A stretch of DNA of 64,000 bases from J027 sp034437655 (lineage in GTDB: Bacteria; Chloroflexota; Anaerolineae; Aggregatilineales; J027). The notes below the pieces were generated by a model that was not told where the DNA came from, made no database searches, and saw only the letters and a program-made list of their open reading frames with translations. Numbering within the stretch: position 1 is the first letter of the stretch; the number at the start of each line of letters is the position of its first letter. Below are positions 1-8,204 of the stretch, piece by piece. Made by a program: the position numbers and the translations under genes. Location of the stretch: contig DAOTTU010000092.1 in NCBI GenBank assembly GCA_034437655.1, positions 38,646-102,645 of the forward strand. Reading direction: 5' to 3'.

Positions 1-1
1 G

Positions 2-607
2 GGAAAGTCTCAGCTTGCCTATACACTCCGCGAACTGGCCTTGTTACGAAGTGTGATGCGCCAACATGTCGAGCTTAACTTCGACTTTACTGCCGAAGAA
101 GTTGTAATGATGGGACGTCATCCACACACACACGGCACTTCAAGCCAACGTGATAAAGCAATTGTAAATACGGTTTTGCAGCAAACGGAAACCACGGACT
201 TGCGTAAACGGTTATATGCGACTCTTTCCGCAGGTGAAAAAGCGCGTGTGACGCTTGCACGTATACTTGCCCAACAAACACCATTTGTGATGATGGACGA
301 GCCGACCAGTACGATGGACTTACGGCATCAGCAACTAACGATGCACATTGCGCGTCGCCTTGTAGAAGAAGGCGGAACTGTCATCGCTATTCTACATGAC
401 TTAAATCTTGCAGCGTTGTATGCTGATCGTGTCGGAATGATGATTAAGGGCGAACTCTACGCACTTGGTACACCAGAAGAGGTGTTCACAATTGACAACA
501 TTGCCCGGGTGTTTGATATTGCTGTCCATATCATTGCCCACCCGGATGCTGATGTCCCCCTGATTGTCCCGTTACATCGCGAGGATGCGAGCAAGTTCAT
601 AGAGTGA
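2..607 (+). CDS. hmuV: Hemin-type ABC transporter ATP-binding protein (HmuV-like), 5' truncated by window edge
   Basis: The frame is open from base 2, so the N-terminus, including the Walker A loop, lies outside the window. What remains reads like HmuV, the ATPase that powers heme uptake through the inner membrane: FTAEEVVMMGRHPH after the Q-loop region, a signature segment LSAGEKARVTLARIL, Walker B FVMMDEP, D-loop STMDLRHQ, the switch histidine in LHDLNLAALYADR, and the family C-terminus GTPEEVFT. The signature differs from the usual LSGGEQQR, with GG changed to AG. The 3' end overlaps the convergent pfkA stop region by 36 bp. The substrate is inferred from similarity; siderophore or cobalamin ATPases are the nearest alternatives. 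The permease and binding protein would lie to the left of the window. Confidence 0.75.
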   Translation, partial: GKSQLAYTLRELALLRSVMRQHVELNFDFTAEEVVMMGRHPHTHGTSSQRDKAIVNTVLQQTETTDLRKRLYATLSAGEKARVTLARILAQQTPFVMMDEPTSTMDLRHQQLTMHIARRLVEEGGTVIAILHDLNLAALYADRVGMMIKGELYALGTPEEVFTIDNIARVFDIAVHIIAHPDADVPLIVPLHREDASKFIE

Positions 608-1543
608 TTCGTCAACAGGTTTGGTTTTCCCGGCGATTTCATGGAGCGGCGTAGTGACAATCTCACTGCCGTTGATGCCCACCAGCACACCAGATTTACC
701 AGCTTTAAGCACACCAATCGCACCAGCACCAAGCCTGGACGCAAGGAGACGGTCTGCAACGCCCGGTGCGCCGCCGCGCTGAACATGTCCGAGGACAGTG
801 ATTCGCAAGCCAAATCCGAGGTCGGCGTGGTGTTCTTCGAAATAGGCAGAAAGCGCTTCTGCGTTATGACTTGCACCTTCAGCAACAACTACAAGCCCAT
901 GCGTTTTACCACGTTGGTAAGCCTCACGTAGTTCGCTAGCAACAGCATCGGGTGAAATATCAATTTCCGGGATGAGCGTTACCTCTGCACCGCCTGCGAT
1001 GCCAGACATAAGCGCTATATAGCCGCAATCCCGTCCCATTACTTCGACGAGAAATGCCCGCCGATGAGAAGCCGCCGTCACTTTCAAGCGGTCGATGGCT
1101 TCAAGTGCAATATTCAGCGCTGTATCGACCCCAATCGTCATATCGGTTCCGTAGAGGTCGTTGTCAATTGTGGAGGCTACGCCAACAACCGGGAATCCCA
1201 TTTCTTGCAGCGCATTTGCCCCGGTTTGAGAACCGTTCCCACCAATCACAATTAATGCATCAATCTTGTTTGCGTTAAAATTTTCGAGTGCTTTTTCGCG
1301 TCCTTCGACGGTTTTGAATTCCGGTGCGCGGGCGCTGCCGAGGATGGTACCACCATTCTGGATGATACCGCCGACATCACGTGCAGTCATTGGACGGATT
1401 TCACCACTGATGCAACCTTTGTAGCCGTGTTGAACACCGAAGACTTCGAAACCATTCGCGATACCATTACGCACAATTGCACGGATCGCGGCATTCATCC
1501 CCGGTGCATCACCACCACTAGTAAGGACGGCAATTCGCTTCAT
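572..1543 (-). CDS. pfkA: ATP-dependent 6-phosphofructokinase
   Basis: This protein phosphorylates fructose 6-phosphate to fructose 1,6-bisphosphate, the committed step of glycolysis. At 323 residues it has the normal bacterial PfkA length. Visible motifs are the N-terminal GGDAPGMNAAIR, the nucleotide loop GGNGS, the catalytic TIDND with its proton-abstracting Asp, and the substrate segment MGRDCGYIAL. A glycine in the GGNGS loop and absence of the lysine of PKTIDND favour ATP over pyrophosphate as donor. The loop carries Asn where E. coli has Asp103, a variation inside the metal/nucleotide site. ATG at 1543 is preceded by AAAGGTG nine bases upstream. It probably shares the leftward direction of the acyl-CoA synthetase/GNAT gene but is 99 bp away from it. 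Its 3' end overlaps the convergent hmuV-like gene. Confidence 0.95.
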   Translation of the reverse strand: MKRIAVLTSGGDAPGMNAAIRAIVRNGIANGFEVFGVQHGYKGCISGEIRPMTARDVGGIIQNGGTILGSARAPEFKTVEGREKALENFNANKIDALIVIGGNGSQTGANALQEMGFPVVGVASTIDNDLYGTDMTIGVDTALNIALEAIDRLKVTAASHRRAFLVEVMGRDCGYIALMSGIAGGAEVTLIPEIDISPDAVASELREAYQRGKTHGLVVVAEGASHNAEALSAYFEEHHADLGFGLRITVLGHVQRGGAPGVADRLLASRLGAGAIGVLKAGKSGVLVGINGSEIVTTPLHEIAGKTKPVDESLYELARILAM

Positions 1544-1642
1544 CTTATGTTACACCTTTGCTTGAAGATACTTAAATCAAGTCGCTAAAACCAGGAGCAT
1601 AGAACCTGCCCGGCCCTATTACTCACTGATTTTTTGCATACG

Positions 1643-4318
1643 TTATAGATTGATGCGTGCAATGATATCCGTTTCGCGGGTTTCGTGTTCGAAGCCAAGT
1701 CGCTCAGTAATGCCTTGCATCTCAGCATTTTCGGGAAGAATGCGACCGAAGATGTCTGTGAGTCCCTCAATACGAGCAATGTCCATAAGGCGGGACAACA
1801 GCTCAGTACCAAGGCCTTTGCCCTGATATTCATCGCTGATAATCAGATTGAATTCCGCACTACTCGTGCCGAATACTTTAATCAGACGACCAGCACCAAC
1901 AATGGTATCGACTGTTTCAGGGTCATTATCTTTATTTTCAGCAACCAATGTCATTTCACGGTTGTAATCGATAAAGCTGATACGCGAGAGGCGTTCGTGT
2001 GCAACACGCTCTGGCAGGGTCATTTCATGTGCATAACGCAGATAAACAGTACGCCCAGACAGGGTCTCATGAAAGTCGACCAATGCCGGTTCATCCTCAG
2101 GCCGAATGGGCCGAATGAGCAGATCATGTCCATCTTTCGTTGTGTAAGGCTTGATGTGTTCAATGGGATAGGGGCGGATGGCAAGCTGTGGCAGGTCTTC
2201 GTCAGCCACTTCTGAAGGATAGACGAGAACACGTGCGTCAAGGGCAATGATCTGCTTATGTGAAACCAAAAGCGGATTAATATCCAATTCCTTGATAGAT
2301 GGGTGTTCGCTAATCAGTTGGCTAAAGCGAACCATCAGTTCTTCAAGTTTCACGAGGTTAACGGCTTCGCGGCCACGCACACCCTTCAGCGCTTCATAGA
2401 TTTTGGTCTGCTCCATCATACGACGTGCGAGGGTAGCGTTCAGCGGTGGCAGCGCTAACGCACGATCTTTGAAGACTTCAACCAATGTTCCCCCGGTCCC
2501 AAAGAGCAAGACAGGCCCAAATTGCTCATCCTGACTGCTACCGATGATGATCTCATAGCCATCGAGCTTGACCATCGGTTGGACGGTTACACCCTGGAAG
2601 TGTTCAGCACCAACTTTCTCGGTGACGGATCGTTGGATTGCCTGATACGCGCGACGGACTTCATCTTCATCGTTGAGGTTTAAGCGTACCCCGCCAACGT
2701 CGGTTTTGTGTGTAACTGTCTCAGAATAGAGTTTGAGTACTGTTGGATACCCGATAGCATCTGCTGCGGCAACCGCGTCATCTTCTGTAGTAGCCGGGCG
2801 CGTTTCCACGATAGGAATACCATAAGCCGCGAGAATGCGTTTGGAGTCGAACTCATTTAATACCGTTTGCCCCTTAGCGCGTGCCGTCTCAATGATATCT
2901 GTCACTGTTGCACGATCGGGTGGGCTGTCCTCGTAGTTCCCGCGGCGGGCAGGAGTTTCATATAGGGCGCGTAGATTGTACGCATATTGCCACATGTAGT
3001 TGAACAAACGTGTCGCAGTGTCTGGGTAGGGGAAGGTTGGAATACCGATTTGATTGAGAATCTCTTCGCCTTCGGCAATTTCTTCGCCGCCCATCCAGCT
3101 TGCAAGCACCGGCTTGTCGCCCATGTTGGCATATGGAATCAGTTCTTTGGCCGTGTCGGTGGGGTCGGTCATTGCCTGTGGGGTTAAGATGACGAGTAAG
3201 CCGTCGCTGTTTTCGTCACGTCCGGCAATTTCAAGGCTCTTGGCATAGCGGACGGGATCGGCATCACCAAGGATGTCAACAGGGTTCCCGTGGCTCCATG
3301 GGCCAGGTAGAAAATCGTTTAGTTCGTCCATAGTCTGGTCAGACAACACCGCTAATTCGCCGCCTTCTGTAATAAGTGCGTCGGTAGCGAGTACCCCCGG
3401 GCCACCAGCGTTGGTGAGAATTGTCAGGCGTCGACCTTTGGGGCGTGGTTGCTTAGCCAGTACTTCTGCGGTGTAGAACACGTCTGAGATGCGGTTGATC
3501 CGTAATACACCAACACGTCGGAATGCAGCCTCTAGCACTTCGTCACTACCCGCCAAAGATCCGGTGTGTGATGCAGCAGCCTGTGCAGCCGCAGCAGTAC
3601 GACCGGCTTTAATCACAATGATCGGTTTGGTCAGCGCAACTTCACGTGCTGCGGACAAAAACGAGCTGGCATCGCCAATGGTTTCCATGTAGATAACGAT
3701 GCTTTCAGTATTTGGATCATCACCCAGGTAGTAGATAAGGTCACCCCAGCTTACGTCGAGCATGGAGCCGATTGACACAAATGCGCTGAAGCCGACTTTT
3801 TCTTTAAAGCTCCAGTCAAGTACAGCAGTACACAAAGCGCCGCTCTGGCTGATAAACCCAACATTGCCGGGGTTTGCAATGGTGCTTGCGAATGTTGCGT
3901 TCAGGCCGTTGGTGGGGCGCATCACCCCCAGGCAATTCGGGCCAATGATGCGAATGTTACCTTTACGGGCTTCTTGCAGAATTTCTGCTTCAAGTGCAGC
4001 GCCTTCTTCACCGACTTCTTTAAAGCCAGCAGAAATCACAATAGCACCTTTAACGCCGTAGTCGACACATTCACGAATAATATTCGGTACTGTACGCGCT
4101 GGCGTCACAATCACAGCCAGATCGACGGGATCACCAATAGCAGACAGGCTAGAATAGGCTTTAATGCCAAGTATACTATCGCGTTTAGGATTGACGGGAT
4201 AGACGGTACCACCAAAAGGACTGCTGATGAGATTGTAAACCAGTGTTCGACCAACACTACCTTCTTTCTCAGTCGCACCGATGATGGCCACACTTTTGGG
4301 ATTGAAGATAATGTCCAT
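1643..4318 (-). CDS. Bifunctional NDP-forming acyl-CoA synthetase / GNAT acetyltransferase (Pat/YfiQ-like)
   Basis: An 891-residue protein with the domain order of YfiQ/PatZ lysine acetyltransferases. Residues ~1-130 form a CoA-binding Rossmann domain (MDIIFNPKSVAIIGAT, VYPVNPK). Succinyl-CoA-synthetase-like domains follow, with GPNCLGVMRP and the phosphohistidine motif SHTGSLAGSD. An ATP-grasp domain lies around 490-700 (YPTVLKLYS, ELDINPLLV). A GNAT acetyltransferase domain is at the C-terminus (LIISDEYQGKGLGTELL). The phosphohistidine is retained, so ADP-forming ligase activity is possible, whereas many Pat proteins have lost it. I start at ATG 4318, where the CoA-binding domain begins; the frame continues 68 codons upstream, but that stretch is unlike the family and runs into the divergent gene's ribosome binding site. 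Likely role: acyl-CoA metabolism or regulation of enzymes by lysine acetylation. Confidence 0.85.
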   Translation of the reverse strand: MDIIFNPKSVAIIGATEKEGSVGRTLVYNLISSPFGGTVYPVNPKRDSILGIKAYSSLSAIGDPVDLAVIVTPARTVPNIIRECVDYGVKGAIVISAGFKEVGEEGAALEAEILQEARKGNIRIIGPNCLGVMRPTNGLNATFASTIANPGNVGFISQSGALCTAVLDWSFKEKVGFSAFVSIGSMLDVSWGDLIYYLGDDPNTESIVIYMETIGDASSFLSAAREVALTKPIIVIKAGRTAAAAQAAASHTGSLAGSDEVLEAAFRRVGVLRINRISDVFYTAEVLAKQPRPKGRRLTILTNAGGPGVLATDALITEGGELAVLSDQTMDELNDFLPGPWSHGNPVDILGDADPVRYAKSLEIAGRDENSDGLLVILTPQAMTDPTDTAKELIPYANMGDKPVLASWMGGEEIAEGEEILNQIGIPTFPYPDTATRLFNYMWQYAYNLRALYETPARRGNYEDSPPDRATVTDIIETARAKGQTVLNEFDSKRILAAYGIPIVETRPATTEDDAVAAADAIGYPTVLKLYSETVTHKTDVGGVRLNLNDEDEVRRAYQAIQRSVTEKVGAEHFQGVTVQPMVKLDGYEIIIGSSQDEQFGPVLLFGTGGTLVEVFKDRALALPPLNATLARRMMEQTKIYEALKGVRGREAVNLVKLEELMVRFSQLISEHPSIKELDINPLLVSHKQIIALDARVLVYPSEVADEDLPQLAIRPYPIEHIKPYTTKDGHDLLIRPIRPEDEPALVDFHETLSGRTVYLRYAHEMTLPERVAHERLSRISFIDYNREMTLVAENKDNDPETVDTIVGAGRLIKVFGTSSAEFNLIISDEYQGKGLGTELLSRLMDIARIEGLTDIFGRILPENAEMQGITERLGFEHETRETDIIARINL

Positions 4319-4501
4319 GGATTCGCGACCATAAAACAAGCCGCTTTGCAATTTTGGAGTATCTAACACGAACAAAAGTCCTTTACTTTGTGCGTTTGTG
4401 AGGATGACTTCCAGTAATTGTATGCACTCAGCGAACGAGTTGCCAGCGCTTTTCAAATTTGGTGGTAGAATTTTGGCAGAGATAACAAGTAAGGAGTGAG
4501 T

Positions 4502-6103
4502 ATGATGCAGGCTGAGTACCAACTAGACTTTCCCGCAGTGGCAGTCAATGAAGGTCATGAGTTGAACCTATTGGTAAAGGTTGTTGGGGGTGTGTCCCAG
4601 CAAAAAAAGCAGCGGGTGCCCCTTAACCTTAGTGTTGTTCTTGATCGTAGTGGTTCAATGGCGGGCGACAAGCTCACCTATGTTCAAAAAGCGGCAGAGT
4701 TTTTAGTACAACACCTGACCGCACAGGACTACTTCAGCCTTGTGTCATACAATCATGCTGTTTCAGTTGAAGTGAACGCTCAGCTTGTTGGTCGCAAAGA
4801 CCGTATCTTGCACGCTATTGCGAAATTAAATGCAGGTGGCACAACCAATCTCAGTGGTGGGTGGTTACAAGGCTGCCAGCTGGTTGCTGAAAATCTCAAT
4901 CCGCAGCAGGTTAACCGGGTGTTACTATTGACAGATGGTCTTGCAAATCAGGGCGTTACCGACACGGCACGCTTGAAAGAAATGGCGCGCCACAAACGCG
5001 AGGACAAAATTACGACAACTACAATGGGTGTCGGTATGGATTTTGACGAAGACCTGTTGACACAAATGGCTGCGGAAGGCGGCGGTGCTTTTTACTTCAT
5101 CGATAACCCGGACCGTACGCCGCATATCTTTGCAGAAGAACTGCGTGATTTACTTGCAGTTGTGTCGCAAAATTTAGTGATCTCGTTTAAGCCATCGCGG
5201 GATGTTGCTTCTACGATTACACAATTAAACACCTACGCAACTGAAGAACGCGATGGTGTTAGCGCGTTTCGTTTGGGTGATGTCTATAGCGAGCAAGAAA
5301 AGTCATTATTGTTACGGATTGCGATGCCACCTGTTAAAGAAACCGGACAGGTGCAGCTTGGCACTATCAAAATTGAATATGATGAAATTGCAGCAAGCAG
5401 CACGGTGCATCGTTCTGTGGAGTATGTTGTTAACATTGCGATTGTGTCGTCGGACGCAGCAAAACAACAGGAGCAAAATCCCGAAGTACTTCGGGGCGCT
5501 TTGATGTTAGATGCGGCGCGTGCGCGTGAAGAAGCCATCAAGTATGCAGACCAACGTGAGTTTGATGCTGCTCAACAGGTGTTGACAAATGCTGCGGACG
5601 CTATCCACGAGAGCAAGCTGGACGATAAAGAACTGCTTCAGGAACATGACATGCTGCGTGAAGAAGCGATAGATATGTCGCTGGGTGCCGAGCGCTATGA
5701 TTCGTATGCGCGTAAATCAAGCACATCAAAGGTCTTCCATTCAACGCAACGTGTGCGCCGAGATGAAACGGTGCTGGTGCATGGTCGTCTCAAAGCGTCT
5801 CGGCCGGCGATTGAGCGTCATGGACAAACACCGCGTATGATGAAATGGAAGCGCGAACAATTAGAACTAACTATGGATGAATTGCAGATTGGGCGCACCA
5901 CTGAGAATGACATCGTAATCCCTGAAGCAGAAGTTTCAGATCGACATTGTCGTATTTTCCGCCGTGGTCAGGATTATGTGCTTGAAGACCTTAGTTCAAC
6001 CAATGGTACATTTGCCAATGGGGGAAAAATTGATAAGGTTTTCCGTCTCAGCGTTGGGGACGTGATGACGGTCGGCTCATGGTTATTTATGTTTGAACGC
6101 TGA
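4502..6103 (+). CDS. VWA domain protein with C-terminal FHA domain
   Basis: About 533 residues. A von Willebrand A domain occupies roughly residues 40-215, with a complete MIDAS motif DRSGS near 48-52, a metal-binding Thr in GGTTNLSGG and TDG further on. A middle region of charged helices (around 345-400, KYADQREFDAAQQVL) resembles the tail of Ca-activated chloride-channel-like VWA proteins. A forkhead-associated domain ends the protein (IGRTTENDIVIP, VSDRHCRIFRRG, LSSTNGTFANG) and should bind phosphothreonine. No signal peptide or membrane segment is visible, so it is probably cytoplasmic. With three Ser/Thr kinases in this window, an FHA reader of kinase output makes sense, but no partner is shown. 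The start is ATG 4502 (or 4505), because AAGGAG at 4491-4496 sits just upstream; an earlier GTG overlaps that site. Confidence 0.85.
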   Translation: MMQAEYQLDFPAVAVNEGHELNLLVKVVGGVSQQKKQRVPLNLSVVLDRSGSMAGDKLTYVQKAAEFLVQHLTAQDYFSLVSYNHAVSVEVNAQLVGRKDRILHAIAKLNAGGTTNLSGGWLQGCQLVAENLNPQQVNRVLLLTDGLANQGVTDTARLKEMARHKREDKITTTTMGVGMDFDEDLLTQMAAEGGGAFYFIDNPDRTPHIFAEELRDLLAVVSQNLVISFKPSRDVASTITQLNTYATEERDGVSAFRLGDVYSEQEKSLLLRIAMPPVKETGQVQLGTIKIEYDEIAASSTVHRSVEYVVNIAIVSSDAAKQQEQNPEVLRGALMLDAARAREEAIKYADQREFDAAQQVLTNAADAIHESKLDDKELLQEHDMLREEAIDMSLGAERYDSYARKSSTSKVFHSTQRVRRDETVLVHGRLKASRPAIERHGQTPRMMKWKREQLELTMDELQIGRTTENDIVIPEAEVSDRHCRIFRRGQDYVLEDLSSTNGTFANGGKIDKVFRLSVGDVMTVGSWLFMFER

Positions 6104-6140
6104 CACGACATGGTGTTATTTTGACGCCTTAAAATACATC

Positions 6141-6306
6141 GTGATAATGTCGCTTATCACTGAGTCATCTCACGTAGTGAGATAGCTTGCCCGCTGACGC
6201 TTGGCACTCGCCACGGGTGTCGAGCAGGTGATAGCCTGGACGTTACTCTATCTTTACAATGCGCGCCAGACATCATTTGTAATGATTCGGCTGCCTTTGA
6301 ATCATT
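6141..6306. other. Cluster of six inverted repeats in the 350-bp VWA-HU intergenic region
   Basis: The 350 bases between the VWA gene and HU hold no convincing gene. They contain perfect inverted repeats: GTGATAA/TTATCAC (6141-6160), ATCTCAC/GTGAGAT (6167-6183), TGGC/GCCA (6202-6213), CAGG/CCTG flanked by GTC/GAC (6219-6241), ATCATT/AATGAT (6272-6286) and AATGATTC/GAATCATT (6281-6306). The last two share AATGAT, so they cannot form together. None is followed by a clear T-run on the plus strand. The cluster lies upstream of the HU promoter, so it is not part of the promoter-derived HU leader. It may be a small RNA, a read-through leader or a protein-binding region; I cannot say which. Confidence 0.5.
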
Positions 6307-6377
6307 GCTCTACCTTACAGTCAACTCACCCAGTTGATAGCAAAATATGATGATTTGGTTTTTCGTACCGCATCAAT

Positions 6378-6407
6378 TGGACAAATACGCTACTTTTCCT
6401 GTATAGT
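6378..6407 (+). promoter_or_regulatory. Predicted sigma-70-type promoter of the HU gene
   Basis: TGGACA at 6378-6383 and TATAGT at 6402-6407 are separated by 18 bp; each matches the consensus at five of six positions. Transcription would begin near 6414, giving HU a leader of about 40 nt with AAAGGAG at 6439-6445. Confidence 0.6.
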
Positions 6408-6453
6408 TTTGGTATGGTTTTACACGATTATTTTCCTCAAAGGAGTAGCCGTC

Positions 6454-6741
6454 ATGTCTCGATTGACCAAAACCGATCTGGTTTCCGCCGTCGCTGAGAA
6501 AGCCGGGGTCACAAAGGCGGATGCCAAGCGCACCGTTGACGCAATGCTAGATATTATTACTGAAGCACTGTCTACCGATAAAAAGGTGAGCTTGACGGGA
6601 TTTGGAACGTTTGAGGCTCGTGAAGTCAAAGAACGGACTGGCGTAAATCCACGCACACGTGAACGTATTGTTATTCCTGCAACCAAGCGTCCAGCCTTTA
6701 CTGCTGGTGCAGTGTTGAAACGTGCAGTCAAGAACGAATAG
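6454..6741 (+). CDS. hup: HU family DNA-binding protein
   Basis: A 95-residue histone-like protein that binds and bends DNA without much sequence preference and compacts the nucleoid. The whole family pattern is present: an N-terminal helical dimerisation half (MSRLTKTDLVSAVAEKAGVT), GFGTFEAREVKERTGVNPRT and the beta-arm ending in IPATKRPAFTAGAVLKRAV. ATG 6454 is chosen because AAAGGAG lies eight bases upstream and the protein then has the normal length; a longer in-frame start at 6334 would add a hydrophobic stretch foreign to the family. It has its own strong promoter and intrinsic terminator, so it is probably monocistronic and highly expressed. Confidence 0.97.
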   Translation: MSRLTKTDLVSAVAEKAGVTKADAKRTVDAMLDIITEALSTDKKVSLTGFGTFEAREVKERTGVNPRTRERIVIPATKRPAFTAGAVLKRAVKNE

Positions 6742-6790
6742 AGCTAGTTGAGTAGCACTATTTATTTTGCGAGGATTTACGCTCACTGCA

Positions 6791-6820
6791 AGATGGAGAC
6801 TGAAGTACTCCATCTTTTTT
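6791..6820 (+). terminator. Intrinsic terminator of HU
   Basis: AGATGGAG (6791-6798) pairs perfectly with CTCCATCT (6808-6815) around a 9-nt loop and is followed by T's to 6820. It lies 49 bp after the HU stop codon. Confidence 0.9.
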
Positions 6821-6847
6821 ATTGTATAGGGTTGACTGTATGCAGCG

Positions 6848-8101
6848 CTATGGCTTGCGTACTTGAACTTGCCTTCCCAGAATCTGTACATTCCCATTGG
6901 CGTCACCCTGCAATTGCCAGTCACCCTCGCGTGTGATGCGCACCCAGAATTCGCCGCGTGTTTGTACCCCGGGTAAATCTCGTGCTGTCGCAATATTTGT
7001 CAGAATACGATTTCTAATTTGGGCGATGCGCTTGACGAATATCTCTTCTGCAATACCGTTTTCGCCAACACGAGACCGAATTGGTACATTTAGCGCTTCT
7101 TCAGCCTCTGCAAAAATGTTATGTAACACCCCATGCTGAATACTAATGTCGAAAAAAAGCGCTTGTGCAAGTGGTGTACGAATATTGCGCGGTACTACGC
7201 TTAGCTCGTACATACGTTGCCAGAACCGCTCACGTGCGAGTTGATCCTGTACGCTTTGCATGGCCGCTGAGCTTGCAGCATTTACCAGAAGTTCCTGCAA
7301 TCCTGGATCAGTGCGCAGGCTTTCGTCACGCCGTAGCAAACGTGGTAGATACTCGACACGTAATGCCCGTGCAATGTCAGCGTTAGCGTCACTCTGGTCA
7401 AGATATCGTTGAACAACTGTCGTTAGATTGCCTGACAGTAACGTAAATTGAAACCGCCCATAGCTGACGATACCTTTGTCAGTGGTTTGGTATTCTGCAT
7501 AACCACTGCCCTCAAATGCCGCTGTAATGTTGAAGGCTGTCTTGATGACACGTTGACGCTCATCATCACTATCACCATCGGCTCCAATATTCCGCAGCGG
7601 TTCTACATCTACGGGTAGCGCTGGTGCGTCTTTGGTTTCTGTGTCAATAGGCTCGACACGACTGGCAGCATCAGTGGTTGCCCGAATCTCTGGCCGCTCT
7701 TCTGTATCAGAATCTTGTATGTCAGTTGCATCCGTGGGTTGTTCTGCTGATTGGTCGCTCGTGTCAGTTTCAGCACGAGTCAGCTCAAAGGCGTAACTTG
7801 TTCCCATCACTACCTCATAACCAAAGCGTGAACCATCTCCGCTTACATTGATCAGGTCATCCCGAACCCAGGCGGTGCGACCATCAGAAAACCTGAGTTG
7901 GAACCACTGGTAGCGTTTGTCATTGTGGCTTGTGTTGTCTTCATCGGGGCGAACATCTAATACCGTCAGGTTATTGGTTTCAGTGCGTGCGGTAAAAGGA
8001 ATTGTGTTGCGAGTACCCGGGCCAGTTCGTGTATTGATGACAGTAACAGAATCATTGACGCCGGGACGAATATGGGCAAGGAAGGGCCGATTTCTAGTCA
8101 T
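6848..8101 (-). CDS. Putative GH46/chitosanase-like hydrolase with N-terminal SH3-like domain
   Basis: 417 residues. Residues ~15-90 look like a bacterial SH3 domain (VTVINTRTGPGTRN, RYQWFQLRFSDGRTAWVRDDLI). An acidic Asp/Thr/Glu-rich linker covers ~110-170. From ~190 the protein resembles GH46 chitosanases: TAAFEGSGYAEYQTTDKG, then SYGRFQFTLLSGNL, where the Glu of FEGSG and the Asp of TTDKG would be the acid and base residues. No signal peptide is evident, which is odd for a cell-wall or polysaccharide hydrolase. GAGGT precedes ATG 8101. The gene is divergent from pepA. The family call rests on the motif around the putative catalytic pair only; a peptidoglycan-active lysozyme-like enzyme is a reasonable alternative. 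Confidence 0.55.
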   Translation of the reverse strand: MTRNRPFLAHIRPGVNDSVTVINTRTGPGTRNTIPFTARTETNNLTVLDVRPDEDNTSHNDKRYQWFQLRFSDGRTAWVRDDLINVSGDGSRFGYEVVMGTSYAFELTRAETDTSDQSAEQPTDATDIQDSDTEERPEIRATTDAASRVEPIDTETKDAPALPVDVEPLRNIGADGDSDDERQRVIKTAFNITAAFEGSGYAEYQTTDKGIVSYGRFQFTLLSGNLTTVVQRYLDQSDANADIARALRVEYLPRLLRRDESLRTDPGLQELLVNAASSAAMQSVQDQLARERFWQRMYELSVVPRNIRTPLAQALFFDISIQHGVLHNIFAEAEEALNVPIRSRVGENGIAEEIFVKRIAQIRNRILTNIATARDLPGVQTRGEFWVRITREGDWQLQGDANGNVQILGRQVQVRKP

Positions 8102-8164
8102 GGGTTACCTCACAAGTGAGCAAGAAATAAAAATAACGAACAGTCAACAAAAGAAATCATCTTT

Positions 8165-8187
8165 GCTAAAATCGAGCATATTTTAGC
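8165..8187. promoter_or_regulatory. Perfect 8-bp inverted repeat upstream of pepA
   Basis: GCTAAAAT (8165-8172) and ATTTTAGC (8180-8187) flank 7 bases, ending seven bases before the GGAG ribosome binding site of pepA. It could be an operator in the divergent promoter region or a 5' leader hairpin limiting translation. Confidence 0.4.
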
Positions 8188-8204
8188 CCATCTTGGAGAA
8201 AATG

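Noticed and set aside
2..10. GKS near the left edge, possibly a Walker A motif of the ABC ATPase
   Set aside because: It is followed after only about ten residues by the ELALLRSVMRQ segment, which in HmuV lies some 40 residues after Walker A. The GKS fits the loop before that helix, so the true Walker A is outside the window.
4319..4522. N-terminal extension of 68 residues on the acyl-CoA synthetase/GNAT gene
   Set aside because: It has no family similarity, includes the divergent gene's ribosome binding site, and the CoA-binding domain begins cleanly at the internal Met.
6141..6160. Hairpin after the VWA gene as an intrinsic terminator
   Set aside because: There is no T-run after it on the plus strand. 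It might work weakly on the minus strand, but no gene there needs it.
6334..6453. 40-residue extension of HU containing a hydrophobic stretch
   Set aside because: It covers the predicted promoter and ribosome binding site; HU proteins are about 90-100 residues without such a leader.
6104..6453. tRNA, SRP RNA, RNase P RNA or 6S RNA in the HU upstream region
   Set aside because: None of the conserved cores of these RNAs could be found in the stretch; only simple hairpins are visible.
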